NCBI GenBank assembly: GCA_965261645.1
Contig: CBDHDJ010000004.1
Coordinates: 496,001 to 560,000 of the forward strand
Direction: 5' to 3'
Source: CBDHDJ01 sp965261645
GTDB lineage: Bacteria > Pseudomonadota > Alphaproteobacteria > SHVV01
Length of the DNA stretch: 64,000 bases
The notes under the pieces were generated by a model that saw only the letters and a program-made list of their open reading frames with translations, searched no databases and was not told where the DNA came from. Shown piece by piece: positions 63,866 through 64,000 of the stretch (position 1 is the stretch's first letter; every line of letters begins with the position of its first letter). The position numbers were made by a program, and so were the translations under genes.

Positions 63866-64000
63866 AATTAGCACCCAGGTGAGCTAAAGCCTCCGTTATT
63901 TTAGGCCCCACCCTGTTTCAAATCATCTGACGACGGACATCCCGGAGGTCGTTGCAGGTCAGTCGATTTCCACGCGGCCGGCGCCCAATTCCCGACCTGA

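Larger units (their letters stand above)
57048..63939 (+). mobile_element. IS3-type element split by a 5.4-kb segment
   Basis: The outer ends match as inverted repeats: TGTCCCCCGTCAGCG at 57048 and, inverted from 63939, TGTCCGTCGTCAGAT, with about 20 of 27 bases alike, including the inner GAxACAG. Inside are the first half of orfA (57133-57313), the 5.4-kb foreign segment, the second half of orfA (62687-62889) and a degenerate orfB. TTTAT occurs at both inner junctions (57309-57313 and 62687-62691). Confidence 0.7.

Overview
The window is a high-GC bacterial accessory region. It is most likely from an alphaproteobacterium (inference: the truncated tRNA-fMet 3' half at 21781-21825, the DUF4102-type integrases, and an integrative-element backbone of ParB, strawberry-notch, Toprim, SSB, DUF2493 and MobF types). 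No housekeeping operon is visible. The region is a mosaic of integrative/conjugative element (ICE) backbone pieces, cargo genes and a very heavy load of insertion sequences (IS1380, IS21, IS3, IS4, IS5, IS256, IS630), many nested or broken. Such density suggests a decaying island or a chromosomal graveyard for mobile DNA.

Layout. (1) 1-4313: a compact signalling module. It has the C-terminal part of a large protein with a degenerate histidine-kinase-like ATPase end, a stand-alone receiver, and a receiver fused to a nucleosidase/phosphorylase domain. The fusion gene is split by an IS3-type element that created a 14-bp direct repeat; removing the element restores one 389-codon frame. (2) 4676-17340: ICE block A, with two HU-type proteins (one fused to a large unknown domain), an outer-membrane barrel, a PAPS-reductase-like protein, a MoxR ATPase - DUF3150 - VWA operon, a Fic protein with an altered motif, and a truncated ParB abutting a truncated nuclease. 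(3) 17422-21620: two IS1380 transposases flanking a TPR protein, with tandem repeats. (4) 21743-23940: terminator, tRNA-fMet attachment-site remnant, tyrosine integrase and a PIN/Phd toxin-antitoxin pair. (5) 24018-31534: an IS nest. An IS4-family transposase is cut into three pieces by an IS21 element and an IS3 element, followed by a serine-recombinase remnant, a DUF4242 gene, another IS3 element and an IS256 scrap. (6) 31820-39522: DUF2147 protein, IS5, two small envelope proteins, a broken YaaC-like gene, an IS, a MobF remnant and an integrase with a lost catalytic arginine. (7) 39675-55499: ICE block B, with the C-terminal half of a strawberry-notch helicase, small ICE proteins, a secreted HNH-like nuclease, a third HU, a solitary MreB, SSB, Toprim, DUF2493, and a complete MobF relaxase with a candidate oriT region. 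(8) 55662-63939: an IS256 copy beside an IS3-type element whose orfA is interrupted by a 5.4-kb segment carrying IS1380 and IS630 transposases, a GMC alcohol dehydrogenase and a broken aminotransferase.

How the genes work together. Blocks A and B look like parts of one conjugative element: relaxase plus probable oriT for transfer; SSB, Toprim and strawberry-notch helicase for DNA handling; ParB and HU proteins for maintenance and compaction. Truncated ParB, strawberry-notch, YaaC and a second MobF remnant show that the element is scrambled. The most interesting candidate system is the kinase-like / receiver / receiver-nucleosidase trio at the left edge, which reads as a phosphorelay-gated nucleotide-degrading module. 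The copy seen here is inactivated by transposition.
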